This document shows positions 34,401-49,400 of a stretch of DNA of 64,000 nt, in pieces (the stretch's first letter is position 1; the number at the start of each line of letters is the position of its first letter). Below the pieces are notes generated by a model. The model was not told where the DNA came from. It searched no databases and worked only from the letters and a program-made list of their open reading frames with translations. Both the position numbers and the translations under genes were made by a program. This DNA comes from Rhodococcus antarcticus. Its GTDB lineage: Bacteria; Actinomycetota; Actinomycetes; Mycobacteriales; Mycobacteriaceae. The stretch spans positions 1,302,001 to 1,366,000 of the forward strand of contig NZ_CP110615.1 in assembly GCF_026153295.1 (NCBI RefSeq), in the 5' to 3' direction.

Positions 34401-37400
34401 CAGCATCCCGGGAGTGAGCGTCGAGGGCGCGCTGTCGCTGGCGTTCAACACCACCGCGACGACGCCCTACATCAACTTCGTCGGTACGGGACTCGCGATC
34501 GACATCGCCGGCCAGCGCATCTCCGGTGACCTCACCATGGCGAAGGACGGCAGCACCACCACCATCACGGTGGCTGGGGCGGCGCTCGACCTCGGTGGCG
34601 GGCTGCTCACGGTCACCGACGGGACGGCCACCGCGGTGGCCTCGGGCACCGCGCTGGTGAGGCTCGACCTCGGTGGCACCGTCGCCCTGTCGCTGCCCGG
34701 GTTCACCCTCTCGGGCACGGTGGACGCGAGCGTCGTCGGCTCCACCTTCGAGCTGGGCATCACCAGCGCGACGCTGTCGGCACTCGGCCTCGAACTGCAC
34801 GGCGACGTCACCGTCATCAGCGGCACCGCCGCCGACGGCAGCCGCACGTTGAGCGTCACGATCAGCAACACCGACGGCGCGGTGGTTGCGGGCGGTACCA
34901 ACCTGCTCTCGATCGCCGGCGCGGTCACCGTCGCCGACGGCAGCGGCACGGTCAGCCTGTCGTCGGCCGGCGTGGTCGGCAGCCTCACGCTGAGCGGCGT
35001 GACCTTCCAGGCCAGCCTCCCGTTCAGCGGTTCGGTGGGCACGCTCGCGCTGACCTTCGCGCCCGGCTCGGTGGCGGTCACCGTCGTCGGCGGCAGCCTG
35101 ACGGTCGGCGCCTTCACCCTCTCCGGCAACTTCGGCGTGAGCAACGCCGGCGCGTCCACGGTGCTCGGGTTCACCAACGTCACCGTCAGCGACGGCACGA
35201 ACAACATCATCACCGGCGGAGAGGGGTCCCTCGTCGTAGACCCGGACGCCAACGCCGGTGTGGCGGGCTACTTCACCGGCACACTTCAGGTCACGGGCTC
35301 GGGCGTCAGCGCCGGCGCCACCGTCATGGTTCGCGTCAACGCCACGAAGCACGCGGTCGAGAAGAGCATCCTCATCGGCGGCCGCGCCGTCGCTATCAGC
35401 TTCGCCGACCCGGGCAACCTCAACGTCTTCGAGTACACGATCTCCGACCTGTCCCTCGACATCGGCGGGTTCCTCACCGTCAAGGGCAACATCACCCTCC
35501 AGGACGTGACGCTGGCGAGTGGCCAGGCCGCGAAGGTGTTCGCCGGCCAAGGCCTGCAGGTCTTCATCGGCCAGGGCCCGGCGTTCCTCGGCGGCGGTGC
35601 GCTCAACCCGCTCGCCACCGGCGTGCTGCTCACCGACGCGACGATCGGCCTGGTGCAGATCAACGGCGCCACGACCACGTTCGCCTTCACCGCGCAGGGC
35701 ACCGTCTCGCTGCTCGGCGTCCCGGGCATCACACTGACGGGCACGGCGCAGGCGCGCGTCAACACCACTGGCCTGGCGATCAACCAGATGATCAGCATCC
35801 CGGGAAGCACCGCCGACCCGGTCGGCGTGGTCTTCGCTGACACCTCACGCGTCACCACCTTCGCCCTCACCGCCGCGCACATCGGCGTGTTGGGTCAGGT
35901 GCTCACCGCCAGTCTCGCCATCGACAAGACCGCCGACGGCCTCGTCCTCGCCGCGCAGAACCTCTCGCTCACCGTGGACGGCTCGGCCTCGCTGACCAAC
36001 GGTTCCGGGTTCCTCGTGCTCGGCCCGAGCGGTCTCGCGGCCCAGGTCTCCGGCACCCTCTCGCTGACGGTTCCGGGCGTCGGCTTCACCACCGGCCTGA
36101 GCCTCGCGATCAACACCACCGGTGCCGCGGTCAGCCGCACGGTGTCCCTCGGGTCGAGCACGGCGCACCTGGACCTGCCCACCGGCCCGTACCTGCGCTT
36201 CGACGGCACCGGCATGACGCTGACGGTCCTGGGTCAGACGCTGACCGCCGACATGGCGGTCGAGCGGACCGTCGACGCCAGCAACGTCCCGGTCACCGTC
36301 ATCGGCCTCTCGCACGTCGGCTTCTCCATCGGCACGGGCACCTACGGCGTGCAGCTCGTCGGCGGCTCCGGTCTGCTCGTCGTCACCGCGGCCGGAATCG
36401 TCGGGCAGATCAGCGGGCAGGTGGCGTTGGCGCTGCCCGCCGGTGTCTCCGCGTCCGGTGGGCTGAGCCTCGAACTGAACACCACGTCCGGCGCGGTCCA
36501 CCAGACGATCAGGGTCGGTGGATCGGACATCACCGTCGACGTCCCCGGCGGGCCGTACCTGCGCTTCGAGGCGGCCGGCCTGACCCTCACCGTGCTCGGC
36601 CAGCGCATCACCGGCGACTTCGCCTTCGACAGCGTCACCACCTCCGGCGGCGCCGCGCGGATCCGGGTCGCCGCCACCAACGTCGCCATCGACCTCGCCG
36701 GTGCGGTATCGGTGCGCAACGGTTCGCTGCTGCTGCTGATCACCCCGTCCGGGCTCGCCGGCCAGGGCAGCGGCACGATCACGGTCACCGTGCCGCAGGT
36801 CGTCGTCACCGGGTCGCTCAGCGTCCAGATCAGCACCATCGGGCACCCGGTCGACGAGACCTTCGTCGTCGCGGGCGTGCCGGTGACCCTGGCGCTTCCG
36901 GTCACCGGGCCGTACCTGCGCGTCAAGGGCACCGGGCTCAGCATCAGCATCCTCGGCCAGACGCTCTCGGTTGACCTCACCTTGACGCGGCGCACTGACG
37001 CCGCCGGACGGTCGGTGATCGACGTCGTCGGGGAGAACCTGGTGCTCGTCATGGGTGACGGCGCGGCCACGGCGACGTTCACCCAGACCGGTACGGCCAC
37101 GCTGACCATCGATGCGGCCGGCCTGCGCGGCACCGTCGGGATGACCGCCGGGATCACCCTTCCCGGCGCCTCGCTGACGGGCACGCTGAGGCTCAGCTTC
37201 GACACCACGACCGGCGCGCTGGAGGTCACCGGCACGGCCATCACGATCGGCGTGCTGGGTCAGACCTTCACCGCCGACGTGCTCGTGCAGCAGGCGACCA
37301 CATCGACCGGGCGCGTCGTCACGATCGGGCTCTCCGGCGTCATGGTCAGCCTCGGCGGCTTCGTCTCCCTCAGCAACGGCTCGGGCCTCATCGTCATCGG

Positions 37401-40400
37401 CGGGGGCGGTATCGCGGGCAGCATCGCCGGCACGCTGTCGGTGACGGCATCGAGCCTGCTCAGCATCTCCGGCCGGTTCGAGCTGGCGATCAACACTTCG
37501 AGGACCGAGGCGCAGCAGCACCTGCTCGTCGGCGGCGGGAGTGTGGACCTCGACGTTCCGGCCGGGCCGTACCTGCGCATCTCCGGCACCGGTGTCGTGG
37601 CCACCGTCCTGGGCGAGACCCTCAGCGGCGACTTCGTGCTGGAGAACAGCGGCGCGACCGTGCACGTCACCGCGGCCAACGTCCGGCTGCTGATCGGTGA
37701 CGGCAACCGGGCCCTGGTCCGGCTGACCGGTGGTTCGGCCGACCTGACGCTCGGTACCGCGCTCACCGGGTCGGTGCAGGGCACCGTTGAGCTGGTCGGC
37801 ATCCCCGGGGTGGCGATCAGCGGCACGCTGCGGGCCCAGTTCGACTCCGCAGCCGTCTCGCCGAACCCGACTGTCGTCATTACCGGCACGAACGTCGTCA
37901 TCGGCCTCGCCGGCCTCGCCCTGACCGCCGGGCAGATCACGTTCAGCAAGGGCGCCGGCATCGTGAAGCTCGCGGTCGCCAACGGCGAGATCTCGCTCGG
38001 GGCGGGCGGCGACCCCCTGGTGCGGGCCACCCACCTCGACGGCCAGCTGACGATCACCAGCGGCAGTGGCGCCGGCGTGTACGGATCCATCAGCGGCGAC
38101 GTCGCCGTGGACGTCCCGGGCGTGTCGTTCTCCGGTGCGATGAACGTCCAGGTCAACACGACGACGGCCACACAGACGGTCGGTACGGCCATCCTGGCCG
38201 CGCGGCTCTTCCAGATCACCGCCACCAACGCACTGCTCGTCATCGGCGGCCAGTCCATCGGCGGCACGTTCACCGTCACGGTCACCCACACGCCCGGCCT
38301 GGACGGCACGCTGGGCAACGCCGACGACGGCCGCTCAGTGCTCGTCACGGTGACAGACCTCACCCTGCAGATCGGCGCCATCGTCAACGTCACCGCGGCC
38401 CACCACTGGGGCGGTGCGATCCTCGTGACCAACGCGGGTGTCGCGGCCAACTTCACGGGGAACCTGACCGCGGGCGGCGTCAGCATCTTCACGTTGCCCT
38501 CGTCGATCACGCTCGCCGGCGCCGTCGCGCTGCAGATCAACACCGGCGCCAACGTGGTTGACGTCACCTACGGCGACGACGCGGCGACGCAGCAGACCCT
38601 GTCGGCCCCGGCCGGACCGTTCCTGCGCCTGTCGCTGACCTCGGCCACGCTGACCGTCTCCGGGATCGGGTTCGCCGGGAGCTTCGTCGTCGAGCGGAGT
38701 GTGCAGCCGGGCTTCCAGGCTGCCAGCGTCACGGTCACGCTGCACGAGAGCGCGATGGCGACGGGCGACCTCAACCACGACGGCTTCGGCGACCTGCTCA
38801 TCGGCACGAGCGATACCGGTACTTACCACGTGCTGCTGGGCGGAGCGTCGTCCACAGCAGGCGCACCGGACATGCTGACCTACACCGCGCCGGCCTCGCT
38901 GCCGGCGCTCACCGGCGGCGCGGTCGCGGTCGCGGTGGCTGACATGAACAACGACGGCTGGCTCGACCTGATCGTCGTCGGAGCGACCTCCAGCGGCGTG
39001 GGCAGCACCTACGTCCTGCGCAACCTGGGCGCGAACGCCTCCGGTGCGTGGCTCGGCTTCGCCAACACCCCGAACGGCACCGCGGCCGGCTCGGCGATGA
39101 CCCTCAGCACCCCCAACGCGACGGCGGTCACCGTCGGTGACGTCACCGGGGACGGCTTCGCCGACATCGTGGTCGGCATCAACACCACCGGAACCGCGAA
39201 CGACTCGACGAAGGTGTTCGCCGGCACCGTCACGGCCGCCGCACCGTTCACCTGGACCGGAGTGAGCACCACCGCCGCCGCGACGCTCACCACCGCCACC
39301 GACGTGACCGCGCTGGCCCTGGCCAAGGTGAACAACGACGGCCGCCTCGACCTGTTCGTCGGCTCGAGCGGCGGCGACCGCTACTACATCAACCAGGGCG
39401 GCGCCGCGTCCTGGTCCGGCTTCGGCGCCAGGATCGACCCGACGACCCCCGCGCACAGCGTCGCGCTCGCCGTGGGCGACGTGAACGGCGACGGGCTCGA
39501 CGACATCGTCGGCGCCGTCAACGGCGGCCCGTCGGTCGTGTACTCGAACCTGTCTGGCACCGCCTCGGCCGCCCCGTGGCTCGCCGCTCCGGCCGCCCTC
39601 GCCGCCACCCCTGCCACTCCCGCCGCGACTGGCATCGCCGTCGGCGACGTCGACGGCGACGGCCGGCTCGACGTCGTGTTGACCACGGCCACCGCGACCT
39701 GGCTTTACCACAACCACGGGTGCAACGCCTCGGGGACGAACTGCTTCGACGCCGGCACCCAGATCCTGACCACTGGCGGGCTGGGTGTCGCGATCCGCAA
39801 CGTCGACACCGACGCCGACGCCGACGTCCTGCTCTTCGGCGGCACCAGCCGGGCCGTCCAGCAGGTGCCGGTCTCCTCCACCGTGATCGGCCTGACCGGC
39901 GTCACCGTGAGCCTCACACCGAGCACCGGCGACGGCTCCGGAGCCGGTGCGAGCGCGCTGAGCATCACCAACGTGCGCGGCGCGTTCGTCCTGGTCCCCG
40001 CTGTCGGCGGCACGGGCGCCGGCGTCGCAGGTACCTTCGCCGGCTCGCTGTCGGCCACCGCCGGCGGCTTCAACGCCGCCGCCACCGCCGCCGTGCGGTT
40101 CAACAGCAGCACCCAGGCGGTCGACGTGACGATCACCGTCGACGGCGACGACATCCCGGTGACGTTCAGCGGCACCGAGGTCGCGGCCAGCGCCAGCAGC
40201 CCGTTCATCGCGGTGTCGGGCTCAGGGACGATCGTCATTGCCGGCTTCATCCAGCTGTCCGGCGGCTACAGCGCCGGGACGATCACCGACGGCACGGTGT
40301 TCATCGGAAGTGGCCCGCCGTTCCTGGACGACCACACGACGCCGAACCCGAACGCCGAGGGCCTGCTCATCACCGGCGTGAACGGCACCTACGACAGCAC

Positions 40401-43400
40401 GACGCACGCGCTCAACGCCGCGGGCACGATCAGCATCGTCGGGATCAACGGGCTGACCTTCCGCGGCACCGTCCAGCTGAGGTACGACGGCACGAACGCG
40501 AGCGTCGCAGGCAACCTGACGTTCGGCGTGCCGGGCCTGAGCCTCTCCGGCAGCTTCGGCATCACGCACAGCGCAGCGACCGGTGTCTTCACCCTGACCC
40601 TGGGTACGGGAGTGACGGTGCCCGGCGGCACGTCGCAGGCGGTGGTGCTGAACCTCGGCACGCCCGTCGGCGGCGTCCACCCGGTCGCGGTCACGATCAC
40701 CACCGGCACGCTGATCTTCAATCGGGACGGCGTCATCGCCTCGCTCACCGCCTCGGTCGACCTGAACCTGCCCGGGATCATCCAGGCCGGCATCGCCGCA
40801 TCGGTGCAGCTCAACACGACAGGCAGCGACGACCCGACGACCGGCGTCGCAGCCGGCACCGTCCGTGTCGTCCTCGGAACCACGCTGCACCCGGTCACCC
40901 TGACGGTCAGCACCGAGTCGCTCGTGGGTGTCTTCGCCTTCGAGCAGGTGACCGTGCCGCCGCCGGCCGGCTCGGCACCTGGCACGGCGGCGACCAAGCA
41001 GATCCGCGTCGCGGTGACCACCGTGTCGTTGACCCTCGGGCCCGTGGTCCTGACCGACGGCTCGGGCGCGATGGTGGTCACGGCCACCGGTGTGGCGGCG
41101 CGGTTCCACGGTCACGTCGCGCTGAACGTCACGGGCGTGCAGATCGACAGCTCTCTCACGCTGTCGATCAACACCGGCACCACTGACGTCTCGGCCCAGG
41201 TCGACCTCGGCGCCCAGACCGTCTCCCTCGTGCTACCGGCCGGGCCCTACCTGCGGTTCGAGGCGACCGGGCTGACGCTGACCATCGCTGGCCAGCACCT
41301 CGCGGCCGACGTCGTGATCACCAAGGCCAGCGGCACGACGAGCATCGCGCTGAGCAACGTGAGCCTCTCGCTCGGCAGCGGTACCACTCCGATCATCTCC
41401 ATCACCCAGGGCACCGCGAACCTGACGCTTGCCGCCGCGGGCATCGTCGGTGACGTGGCGGGCACCGTGTCGGTGCTGCTGCCCGGTGTACAGGTGACCG
41501 GCATCCTCGCGCTGCACATCGACACCACCGGCGCCGGCATGGTCGCGATCACCGGTACGGCGATCTCCTTCACCATCGCCGGCCAGAGGCTCACCGTCGC
41601 CACGTTGTCGTTCACCCAGGCCACCGACGCGACCGGCGCGAAGACGGTCACCGTCTCGCTCACTGGTGCGGTGCTCTCGCTTCCCGGCCTGGCCGACATC
41701 ACGCTCGGTGGCACCCTCGTCGCCTCGCCGGCGGGCGTGGCCGGGGTGCTCACGCTCACCCTCGGCAGCATCACCCTCGGCACAGCCACCCTGACGGGCA
41801 GCTTCAAGGTCGAGGTCAACACCGGCGCCCAGGCAGTGCAGATCGGCTCGGATCGCCTGGAGGCGGGCCCCTACTTCCGCATCGACGGCTCGCCGCTCAC
41901 GCTGACGATCGGAACGGTCACCCTGGTCGGCTCCTTCGCGATCCAGCGCACCGCGTTCGGCGGCGCCAGCGAGACCGCGTTCGCGGTGTCGGGTGTGGCG
42001 CTGACGATGGGCGGCGCCGCGCTCATGAGTGACGTCCACGGGCTGCTGGTCATGGTGCCGGCGAGCGCAGGCTCGACGGGCGGCCTGGCGGCTGAGCTGT
42101 CGGGCGCCGTCAACCTGTCGTCGCTGCTGCCCCCCAGCGTCCAGATCAGCGGCACCTTCTCCCTCGCGATCAACCAGACGTCGGCGAGAGTGCAGCAGCG
42201 CCTGACCGTGGGCGACGAGACGGACTCGATCGACCTGGTCGGCGGACCGTACCTGCGGGTCGAGGCCACCGACGTCACGCTGTCGATCGGCGGGCAGACC
42301 CTGACCGGCAACGTCTCGTTCGAGCGGGCGACCAGCGGCTCCGGCGCCAGCGCAACCACCGTGACCGTGCTCGCGGTGTCGAACTTCGCGCTCAGCCTCG
42401 GCGGCGTCCTGACGCTCGCCAATGGCCAGGGCGCCTTCGTGATCGGCGCCGCGGGCATGGCCGGATCGGTCAGCGGAACCGTCGAGCTGAACGTCCCCGG
42501 CGTGGACCTGTCCGGCGACCTGCGGCTGGAGCTCAACACCGGCACGGCGACGGTCACGGTGCCTGACGTGACCCTCGGCGGTGTGGTCATCGCCGGGGGC
42601 GACCTCGACGCCGCCCTAGCCTTCCGCGGTACCGGAGTCGCGCTCGTCGTCGGTGGCCAGCGTATCGGCGGCGACATGTCCTTCAGGCGGACGGGCACCG
42701 GCGCGGCTGCGGTCACGACGCTCTCGATCACGAACCTCGACGTGTTCTTCGGTGACGACGGCGGTACGTCGGTGACCACCGACGACAAGGGCGTCGCGCT
42801 CACCGGTGGCGGAGACATCAAGATCACCGCGGCGGGCATCGCGGCCAACTTCACGGCGAACGTCGAGCTGCGGGGCATCGATAGCACCGTCCTCGCCCTC
42901 ACCGGCCTCTCCGGGACGCTGGAGATCAACACCACCGCGGCCCCGGCGACGGTGGGAACCGACCCGAACACGGTGACCCTGCCGGCCGGCCCGTACGTCC
43001 GGTTCCAGCTCGGCACGATCGCCACGCCGGTCACGATCGGTATCGGATCCTTCCTGTCCGTGCAGGGTGTCTTCTTCTTCGAGAAGTCGGCCACGCCGGG
43101 TGTGGACGGCAAGCTCGGCACCACCGACGACGGTTCGCAGCTCAAGATCGGCGCGGTCGACGTCTCGGTGTTCGTCGGTGACGACAACAACACCCACTTC
43201 ACCGGCGCGAACCCGACCGCCAAGAACGACGACACCGGCTTCTGGCTGACCACCGGCAGTGCGCTGCTGCTGCTCGGCGGCACCGGTTTCGCCGGGCACA
43301 TCTCGGCCGGCGCGGCGCTGTTCCTCGGCAGTGGCGTGGCCGCCTCGGTGGACGAGATCAGCCTCGACATCAACCAGCGCACCGTCGCGGTCAACGAATT

Positions 43401-46400
43401 GTTCGTCGTGGACGGCACGACGTTCGCCCTCCACCTGCCCGCGGGCAAGTACCTGGAGGTCGCGGCCACGGGAATCAACATCACGATCGGCGGTCAGAGG
43501 CTGCACGCCGACGTGAGCATCGAGAAGATCAGCACCAGCTCGGTGAACACGCTGACCATCTCGTTCGCCAACGTGAGCCTGGCCCTCGGTCCGCCGGGCG
43601 CTCCGGTCGTGTCGATCAGCAACGGCGCGGGAACGTTCACCGTCCTGCCGGGTGGCATCGCGGGCAGCATGTCCGTCGACCTCGCGCTGAACGTCCCCGG
43701 CGTCACGCTGTCGGGTACCTTCGCGCTCGAGCTGAACACGACGGCGACCTCGCAGCTGGTGGGCAGCGTGACGATCGCGCGGGGCATCAAGATCATTGCC
43801 ACCAACGTCGTGCTCGGCATCGCCGGGCAGCGCCTCACCGGTGCCTTCACCGTCCAGCAGGACCCGGTGACGAAGGAGATCGCACTTGCCCTGAGCGTCA
43901 AGCTCGAGCTCGGCAACGGCGCGCAGACCCTGCTCAGCGTGGCGATCAGCGGCGTCGTACTGGTGACGCCCAGCGGTGTGGCTGCCGACCTGACCGGAAC
44001 GCTGACGCTCGGAACGTCGCTGGCCACGACGCTCGGCACCAACGTCGGCCTGGGCAGCGGGCTGAGCGTCCGCGTGCAGATCAACACCGGCAACAGCGCC
44101 GTCACCAACCACCTGATCACGCTCGACGGCGCGCCCTACACGATCAGCGTCCCGGTGGGCCCGTACCTGAACATCCAGGCCGGGACGCCGAGCTCGCCGG
44201 TGTCGCTGACCATCTTCGGCCAGCAACTGGGCGGCGTCTTCACCTTCGAGCAGAAGACCACCGCTGCCGGCACGAAGGTCGTGACGATCGGATTCACCGG
44301 CGTCACGCTGTTCCTCGGCCAGCCCGCTGATGCCACGGCTTCTCCGGCCGTTACCCAGATGGGGCTGCAGCTCAGCCACGGCCACGGCGCCTTCATCCTC
44401 CAGCCCGGTGGCCTGGCCGGCTCCATCACCGCGGACGTGGCCACCATCGGCATGCCGTCCGACTTCCCGACCGTCAGCGGCACCGTCGCCCTCGAGGTCA
44501 ACACGACGACCCGGGCCGTCAACCAGACCGTCGACGTCGGCGGCACGCCGGTAACCGTGAACGTCCCGGCTGGTCCGTATCTGCGGGCCAGCGCGACGAA
44601 CCTGGTTCTTGAACTCGGCAGCTACCGCCTCAGCGGCAACTTCCTGTTCGAGCAGGCCACCGACTACGGCGCCGACAAGCTGGTCGGCGGCACCGGCCTC
44701 AACGCTGACTCCACGGTGCTCACGGTCGCGGTCACCGACCTCGCGTTCCTCAAGCAGGACTCCGGCGCGTCGACCTACAGCACGATCGTCGACCACCTGA
44801 GCGGCGCGATCCTGGTGATCTCGGGCGCAAACGCCGGTGTGGCAATCACGCTCACCGGTCACATCAGCCGTGCGTTCAACACCTTCAGCGCCGGCGCGAC
44901 GGTCGGCATCGTGGTCAACACCTCCCACGCCGCCGTCGACCGCACCATCGAACTGAACGGCTCGGCTCTGCACATCACGTCCGCCGCCGCGACCGCAGCC
45001 GGCCCGGCCATCACGTTCACCGCGCAGGACGTGAGCCTCGACTTCGGTGGCGTGCTCGAGATCGAGGGCAGCTTCTCCCTCGACACCAGCGGCAACTTCG
45101 CCGGCACCGGGTTGGGCGTCTTCGTCGGCTCCGGACCGGGCCGCATCAACAACCAGCCGAACGCGGACGCGGTCGGCCTGCGAATCATCAACGCCAAGGT
45201 CGAGGTGCACCGCTTCGCCGACGGCACCTACGTGCTCAGCGTGAGCGGCGGCGTCGCGCTCGTCGGCCTGGACGGGCTCGGCGTCAGCGGCTCGGTCGAC
45301 TTCCGGATCAACACCAGCACCATCGACTGCTCGTCGTCGGCGAACACGGCCACGACGTGCGGCGGGGTCAGCGTCGCCGCGCAGACATTCACGCTGCTGG
45401 TCACCAGCCTGCACATCTACATCGGTGGGGTCATCGACATCACCGGCACGCTCGCGGTCACCCGTGAGCCCAACGGCACCCTCGACCTCACCATCGGTGG
45501 CGCGCACATCCTCGTCGCGCTGAACGGCACGGGGATCATCGACCTCCAGGGCTTCGCGTCCTTCAGCATCTCCCCGCTCACCGGCTTCCGCCTGTCGGCG
45601 TTCAAGGTGACCGACTTCTCGCTGTTCCCCGACATCTCGGCGGCCACCTTCGGTCCGCCGGCGACGCCACCGATCACCCCTGGGGCCGCCACCACGCCGC
45701 CGCCCCCGCCGGTGCTCTTCCCGACGGTCAACCTGGCGAACCCGGTCAACGGCGCGACGGTCGTGCGCTCGGACCTGCTCGCCGGCGGCGGCGACTGCGG
45801 CAACTCCGCCTGCCTCGAGGTCGTGTACAACGACCTCAACGCGGCAGGCTTCACGAGCGGCCGCTTCGCGACGGCGCCGTTCGAGGTATGGGAGAACGGC
45901 ACCAAGGTCACCACCATCACGTTCGGCGCCGGTCACCAGGTCGCGGGCAAGGTCAACACCTGGACCTACTCGTGGTCGGGTTGGACGCCGAGCGCAACCG
46001 GTGGCGCGGTCGAGGTGCGCTTCATCGCCGGCCGGTTCCAGGACAACAGCGGTATCGGCAACATGGCGCAGATCGAGCGCTTCTACATCGTCACCGCGCC
46101 GGACCAGAAGCCCGGCCCGGTCGCCGCACTCGCCAGCCCGCTCGATGGCGCCACCTTGACCGCGGCCGACCTCAACGCGCGGGGCTACCTCGACGTCACC
46201 TACACCAGCCTCGACGGCAGCGCGATCGACAAGTCCTCTATCGAGGACGCCGCTGCGGAGTTCACCCTCACCGGCACCGGCGTCCTGGACGTCCAGCGTG
46301 ACGCCAACGGCGCGCCGGTGCTGGTCGGGCTGCCGCTGCTCATCAGCGGGCGCGCCGCCGACGCGAAGACGGTCACCTACCGGTACTTCCTCAAAGACGC

Positions 46401-49400
46401 CAACAAGGCCAACACGATCGACCTGTTCGGCCCCGGCAACGTCCAGGTCACCTTCCTCGGCTGGGGCACGCCATCGGTCGCCTTCCCGCACGGCCGCCCG
46501 GCGTGGTCGACGGTGGCCAGGACGTCCGACCCGACGAACACCTCGGGCTGGAACGTGCCGAACCTGAGCTCGACCTTCACCCTCGACGTCAGCGCCGCGG
46601 GCGCGACCACCACCGGCGGCAACATCTCCCTCGGCCCGCTGGCGTTGCAGGGGCCGAGCATCGGCCTCGGCGACGTCGGCTTCAGCGACGGTATGCTGGT
46701 GCTGACGATCGTGCTCCGCGTCAACCGGGCCACCCTGGCCTTCGGCAGCCGGCCGGCCACCAGCGGAACCGGGGCCCCGAGCACCGCGACGCCGTCCGGC
46801 GCACAGTCCGGGTCGGGCGTCACCGTCGACCTGATCGGCCTGGAGGGGTCGTTCGGTCTGTCCGTCGATGCGCTCGGCCTGCTCAGCGGCAACTTCCGGA
46901 TCGCACCGACCGGCGGGTGGAGCATCCAGGTGGCCTCGCTCGAGGCGACCATCCCGAACGTCGCGACGCTGACCGCCTCCGGCGTCGTCATGCACTACGA
47001 CCCCAGCCACGACCCGAAGGACGGACCACAGGAACTGCTGCGGATCGCGTCGGCGTCGATCACCTTCCCGACCCTCGGGGTAACCGGCAGCATCCGGCCG
47101 TACGACCCGAGCGCCGGTCACAACATCGACGCGCCCACCGACGGCAGTGACCTGGCCAGTGGCGTCATCCCGGGCCTGATCGTGTACGACAACGGCTTCA
47201 AGATCGGTACGGCCGAGCTGGCCTACGGCTTGCCGCCGCTGCCGGCAGGCCAGACCGTGCAGGCCGGCAACAGCCTGACCTCGACGCAGTCGACGGCCGA
47301 CCCGAACATCAACCTGTTCGGCATCCTGGTGCTCGACGACCTGCGCGTCGGCGTGCAGGGGCTGAGCGTCACCTTCGGTACCAGCACCGTCTTCACCGGC
47401 ACGATCTACATCGCCACCGGCGGGGCGACCCTGTTCCCCGGAAAGTCGTTCTCGGCCAACATCACCGACCGCACGACCGCCGACGACGTCAACTCCGACG
47501 GCACGCCGAACACCGAGGCCCTGCATGCCCAGCTGGACTTCGACACCTCCGGGCGGGTCAAGGCGTTCAAGCTGGTCGTCGACACGCTGTCGGTCAAGCT
47601 CGGCAACTTCGTCACCCTGACCGCGGTCGACTTCGAGCTGGACACCGGCGCCGGCGCGAACGACTTCCTCGCCCAGTTCCGGTCCGCCGGGGCCAAGATC
47701 ACCATCGGCTCGCTGCTGCTCACCGGTGAGGCGCGTCAGTTCGGCTTCAAGGGCGATGGCACCTTCGCCGTCAAGCCGGGCTTCGGCGTCTTCATCGGGG
47801 TCGGCTCGGCGAGCGGCGACAGCTTCAAGTGGCCGTCGTTCCTGCCGATCCGGATCGACTCGATCGGAATCCAGTGGGACGACCCCACGAACCACCCTGC
47901 GGACTTCGTCCTGATCCTGTCGGCGAGCGTCACCGGCATCAAGGGCATGAGCGGGCTGGAGTTCAGCGGCTCGATCCAGGGCCTGCGCGTCGCTCCGGCG
48001 CTGCTGGCCGCGGGCCAGTTCCCGATCATCGGGCTGGACTCCATCGGGGTCTCGGTCAAGGGCAAGATGTTCGGCGGCGACATCGACGCCGCGCTGGTCG
48101 GCGGCATCCTGCGCCTGGACTCGAACTACAACAAGATCGGTGACCTCGACCAGACGACGCCCGTCTTCAAGAGGGTCTTCTACCTGGGCATCCAGGGCGG
48201 CTTCTCGATCGCCGGCATGGCCGGGTTCACCATCCGGATCGGCCTGTCGGATCTCGGGCCGCTCCAGGTGTTCATCAACGTCGAGCTGCCCACCGGCGTC
48301 ATGATCGTCCCGCCGATCGGGCTGACGCTCAACGACTTCAGTGCGGGCGTCGAGTTCTTCAAGAGCCTGCCGAGCCTGGACGACCCGTTCGCGCTGCGCA
48401 GCGCGGCCTTCGACCTGCCGACGGCGCAGACGGCCGACACCTGGCTGACCAGCCTGCAGTCGCAGGTCGCCGTGCAGGCCAGGCAGATCGCCGCCAACCC
48501 GTCCATGAGCGGGTTCGAAGCCGCCTTCACCTCGCCGATGACCATCACTGGTTCCGCGCGGATCTACTCGGCGTTCACGTCGCAGGACGTCTTCAACGGC
48601 CAGGTCACGGTGATGATCTCCACCGACGGCAAGATCCTGATCAAGGGCACCCTGAACTTCGCCGCCAACCAGCTGTCGGTCTCCGGACGCCTGTACGTCG
48701 ACCTGTCCCACGTCGAGAACGGCAAGGTCGTCGTCCTCTTCCTCGCCGACATCCCGGATCAGGTCCGCATCCTGACCCTGTACGGCAAGATCGACATGGG
48801 ATTCCGTGACTCCTCCGGCCAGGAAGTCACCTTCACCGTGCCGACCGAGGTCGGCGTGACCGGTTCGACCGCACCGACCGTGCAGCTCGCCGCACCAGCC
48901 GGCGACGGCGGCAGCGTCGGCTACGACACGCTGGCCAGCGCCACCGACGGCGGCAGCCACTACCTCGACGTCCTGTACCACGCGGGCACCGGCACCACGC
49001 TCGACTGGACCCGGGTGCTGACGACGTCGGCCCTGACCGTCACGACGGGCGGCACCACCCCGGGCACCGGGACGGCGCTCGCCGCGTCGGCCGTGCACGC
49101 AATGGTCGCGGTCAGCGAGACCGACGGCGTGCACTACTACCGATTGCAGGTGCGAAGCAACGGCTCGAGCAGCAAGGAGGTCTACTACCACGACTCCGCG
49201 GGCGCCGATGTCGTCGTGCTCGACTCGTCCGCCGTCACCGACATCGCCGACCCGAACGACGACGCGCAGATGCTCGCGGCCGGCATGCGCGCCACCGGCT
49301 CGACCCGGGTGCGGTACCTGTTCGCGCCCGCGGTGGTCATCCCGCTCGGCGTGGTGATCCTGCACTTCAGCGCCGGAGCCTTCACCAACATCGCCAACGG

